Positions 62,144 to 64,000 of a DNA stretch of 64,000 nucleotides are shown here, in pieces. The stretch's first letter is position 1; every line of letters begins with the position of its first letter. The DNA lies in NCBI GenBank assembly GCA_040797845.1, contig JBFNFA010000002.1:310001-374000 (forward strand). The letters run 5' to 3'. A program made the position numbers and the translations under genes. The notes beneath the pieces were generated by a model. That model worked only from the letters and a program-made list of their open reading frames with translations, was not told the DNA's origin and ran no database searches. This stretch comes from Clostridium_AW sp040797845 (GTDB taxonomy: Bacteria; Bacillota; Clostridia; Clostridiales; Clostridiaceae).

Positions 62144-63118
62144 CTAAAGCTCTAAAAGTCTATTATAATAATCCTTCAAATAAGGTGAGCTAATATTTTT
62201 AGCTAAATTTGGGTCAAATTTACCATCCATAAAAGCATTTATCATGGCATTTCTAATTATAATATTTTTCCCTCTCCATCCACTAGAAGTCAGCCTATAT
62301 TTTTCTTTAAATACTTTATTATCTAATTTTATCAGTTCTTCTATATTAGGATTTTTCATAAAGGGAAAAGGCCTAAATTCTTTAATTTTTGATTCAATGA
62401 CTTTTTTGTTATGTGGGCATACAGTTTGGCAGGTATCACATCCAAATAACCTACCATGAAATAATCCAAACCATTTCTCTTCAATATTCTTCTTCTGAGT
62501 AATGTAGGATAAACAAACGTTTGGATTGCTAATGCCTTCCTTTATAGATTTAGTTGGGCATGCCTTTAAACATAAATTACAATCACCACATTTACATGGT
62601 GTTTTTTCATCTATCTCTAGCTCTAAATCCGTGATTATCTCTGCTAAAAACACGAAAGAGCCATACTTTTCTGTTATTAGCATATTATTTTTACCTATAA
62701 AACCTACACCACATAAATTAGCAATATATCTTTCTGGCAATGGATTACTATCAACAAAATATCTTGAATTACCTCCTAATTCAGAAATATATTCACATAT
62801 TTGTTTTAGGTAATTTGTCACTACCTTATGGTAATCTTGTCCTAGTGTATACTTAGAAAAATAAATATTATTTGTAATATTTTCATCATTAAATAGATAG
62901 GGGAATGCTATGGAAATAATACTCTTTCCCCCTTCTAAAAAACTTTCTAAATTTACTCTTGATTCAATATGAGGGCTTTCAAACTCATTCTCTAGTTCAT
63001 TATTTTTTCTATATATAAAATGTTCCTCTAACTCTGTCAGTCTTCTAATAGACGTAACCCCTAGAGTGTCTAACCCTAACGACTTACAGAAGTTTACTAT
63101 CTTTTCTTTGTTATTCAT
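62144..63118 (-). CDS. queG: epoxyqueuosine reductase QueG-like
   Basis: 324 residues. The N-terminal cobalamin-binding part (SIISIAFPYLF, YTLGQDYHKVVTNYLKQICEYI, VDSNPLPERYIANLCGVGFIGKNNMLI) and two [4Fe-4S] motifs (CGDCNLCLKACPTKS and CDTCQTVCPHNKK) match QueG, which makes the final step to queuosine in tRNA. It is somewhat shorter than QueG with HEAT repeats; the tail has only short helices. It precedes nothing obvious in the queuosine pathway here. It follows cysE by 32 bp. Confidence 0.93.
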   Translation of the reverse strand: MNNKEKIVNFCKSLGLDTLGVTSIRRLTELEEHFIYRKNNELENEFESPHIESRVNLESFLEGGKSIISIAFPYLFNDENITNNIYFSKYTLGQDYHKVVTNYLKQICEYISELGGNSRYFVDSNPLPERYIANLCGVGFIGKNNMLITEKYGSFVFLAEIITDLELEIDEKTPCKCGDCNLCLKACPTKSIKEGISNPNVCLSYITQKKNIEEKWFGLFHGRLFGCDTCQTVCPHNKKVIESKIKEFRPFPFMKNPNIEELIKLDNKVFKEKYRLTSSGWRGKNIIIRNAMINAFMDGKFDPNLAKNISSPYLKDYYNRLLEL

Positions 63119-63150
63119 TCTACTTTCTCCAAAAATATATTTTCTATATC

Positions 63151-63669
63151 CTAATCTTCACGTCCAACCAGCTTTGCAGGTATACCTACTGCTGTACAGT
63201 TAGTTGGAATATCTTTTAACACTACAGCATTAGCGCCAATTTTTGAGTTATCACCTAAAGTAATTGGTCCTAATATCTTTGCTCCACTTCCTATTGTAAC
63301 ATTATTTCCAACAGTGGGATGCCTCTTACCCTTATTTTTTCCTGTTCCCCCTAAAGTAACACCATGATACATTGTTACATTATCGCCTATTTCTGCCGTT
63401 TCTCCTATTACTACACCCATTCCATGATCTATGAATAAACCTTTGCCTATTTTAGCTCCTGGATGTATTTCTATACCTGTAAAATGCCTTGATAATTGTG
63501 ACACTAGTCGTGCTAAGAAAAACATTTTGCGTTTATAAAAAAAGTTAGCAATTCTGTGATTTATAACTGCATGAATACTAGGATATAATAAAAAAACTTC
63601 TAGTCTATTTCTTGCTGCGGGATCATTTTTCATAATAGAGTCTATATCATACTTAATATTCTTAAACAT
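63151..63669 (-). CDS. cysE: serine O-acetyltransferase
   Basis: 172 residues, the short EpsC-type CysE, from an ATG with GGAGGG at about 5 nt. Residues ~65-165 are left-handed beta-helix hexapeptides (IHPGAKIGKGLFIDHGMGVVIGETAEIGDNVTMYHGVTLGG, KRHPTVGNNVTIGSGAKILGPITLG). His in DHGMG and HGVTLGG are the active-site residues. It makes O-acetylserine, precursor of cysteine. The upstream T-box leader with a Cys specifier should couple it to tRNA-Cys charging. Confidence 0.97.
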   Translation of the reverse strand: MFKNIKYDIDSIMKNDPAARNRLEVFLLYPSIHAVINHRIANFFYKRKMFFLARLVSQLSRHFTGIEIHPGAKIGKGLFIDHGMGVVIGETAEIGDNVTMYHGVTLGGTGKNKGKRHPTVGNNVTIGSGAKILGPITLGDNSKIGANAVVLKDIPTNCTAVGIPAKLVGRED

Positions 63670-63737
63670 AAAACCCTCCATCAATAAAATTATATTTAAT
63701 TAATTTAAATAAATAAAAGATATTAAATCATAACTCT

Positions 63738-63998
63738 GTAAAAACAAAAAACTCCGTCTCAAAAATAGAGACGAAGTAAAATTTTTCGCTATTCCACTCT
63801 ACAAAAAGTAAAATGTATTAATACATTCAAGCACTTATTAAATGCTCTATTACTATAACGGGTAATCCCGATGCAGCCTACTATATTCGGTGCACTACTC
63901 CAAAGGGCACTTCACATATACTTTCAATAGAAATTCTCTCAGCATAATAAATTTCCTCTCTGTAAATTACATATATGTTACTTTCCTTCTTCAATGTA
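63738..63998 (-). promoter_or_regulatory. T-box riboswitch leader of cysE, Cys specifier
   Basis: Stem I region starts near 63998 and carries the candidate specifier UGC (63942-63944, minus strand) in AUUAUGCUGAGAGAA. The T-box core is AGAGUGGAAUAGCG (63787-63800); its UGGA would pair with the 3' UCCA of tRNA-Cys, which has U73. A terminator hairpin ACTCCGTCTC / GAGACGAAGT (63751-63777) plus T run follows, then the cysE ribosome site. Uncharged tRNA-Cys should block termination. Confidence 0.88.
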
Positions 63999-64000
63999 TT

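Overview
The window is AT-rich DNA (roughly 30% GC by eye) from a Clostridium-type firmicute. Evidence: a spore photoproduct lyase, the gene order rpoN-cggR-gapA-pgk-tpiA-gpmI-eno-secG, a membrane pyrophosphatase, a Cys T-box leader, clear AGGAGG ribosome sites and a tmRNA tag of the clostridial type (ANDNFALAA). No rRNA, tRNA or CRISPR array was seen.

Layout. 1-1.3 kb: the end of an agr-like quorum-sensing locus (partial AgrC kinase, AgrD-like peptide, and four phased 9-bp repeats between them). 1.6-7.1 kb: M42 aminopeptidase, GntR regulator, dicarboxylate/amino-acid symporter, AraC regulator and a short UvrC-like protein. 7.3-10.1 kb: a heavy-metal efflux set (P-type ATPase, separate HMA metallochaperone, ArsR/CadC regulator) with a legible promoter and operators. 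10.2-14.0 kb: two-component system plus CcdA, a TlpA-type thioredoxin and a small exported protein, probably an extracytoplasmic thiol-redox operon. 14.2-17.5 kb: cupin, isochorismatase-like protein lacking its nucleophile, unknown protein and TetR regulator with a perfect 28-bp palindrome.

17.7-19.7 kb is the most unusual part. The tmRNA gene (ssrA, minus strand) is split by a 266-nt group I intron in the T loop; removing it restores the T arm exactly and leaves a 351-nt tmRNA. A free-standing LAGLIDADG homing endonuclease gene sits head-to-head against the tmRNA 3' end and shares its terminator, so it lies outside the intron. A decayed serine-recombinase zinc-ribbon fragment lies beyond it. 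smpB follows upstream of ssrA.

19.8-28.8 kb interrupts the usual rnr-smpB linkage: a DUF6056-like membrane protein, a GtrB/GtrA pair, and an operon hypB - large Fe-S/flavin oxidoreductase - hypA - DUF5692-like membrane protein, with a TetR regulator and a matching operator on the hypB promoter. No hydrogenase genes accompany it.

28.9-42.4 kb (all minus strand): rnr, hppA, secG and the glycolytic operon eno, gpmI, tpiA, pgk, gapA with cggR and rpoN upstream. 42.6-47.5 kb: BMP-type nucleoside ABC transporter. 47.5-51.6 kb: DegV, TrmL, spore photoproduct lyase, HAD phosphatase, amidase. 51.7-57.5 kb: MoxR/DUF58/transglutaminase operon and a VanW protein. 57.7-63.7 kb: TPM and LemA proteins, CinA, endonuclease III, acyltransferase, QueG-like protein and CysE, the last behind a T-box leader with a Cys specifier at the right edge.

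Many start codons were moved downstream to the codon placed correctly after a Shine-Dalgarno sequence; these choices are noted per gene. All functional calls are from motifs and family knowledge; no search was run.
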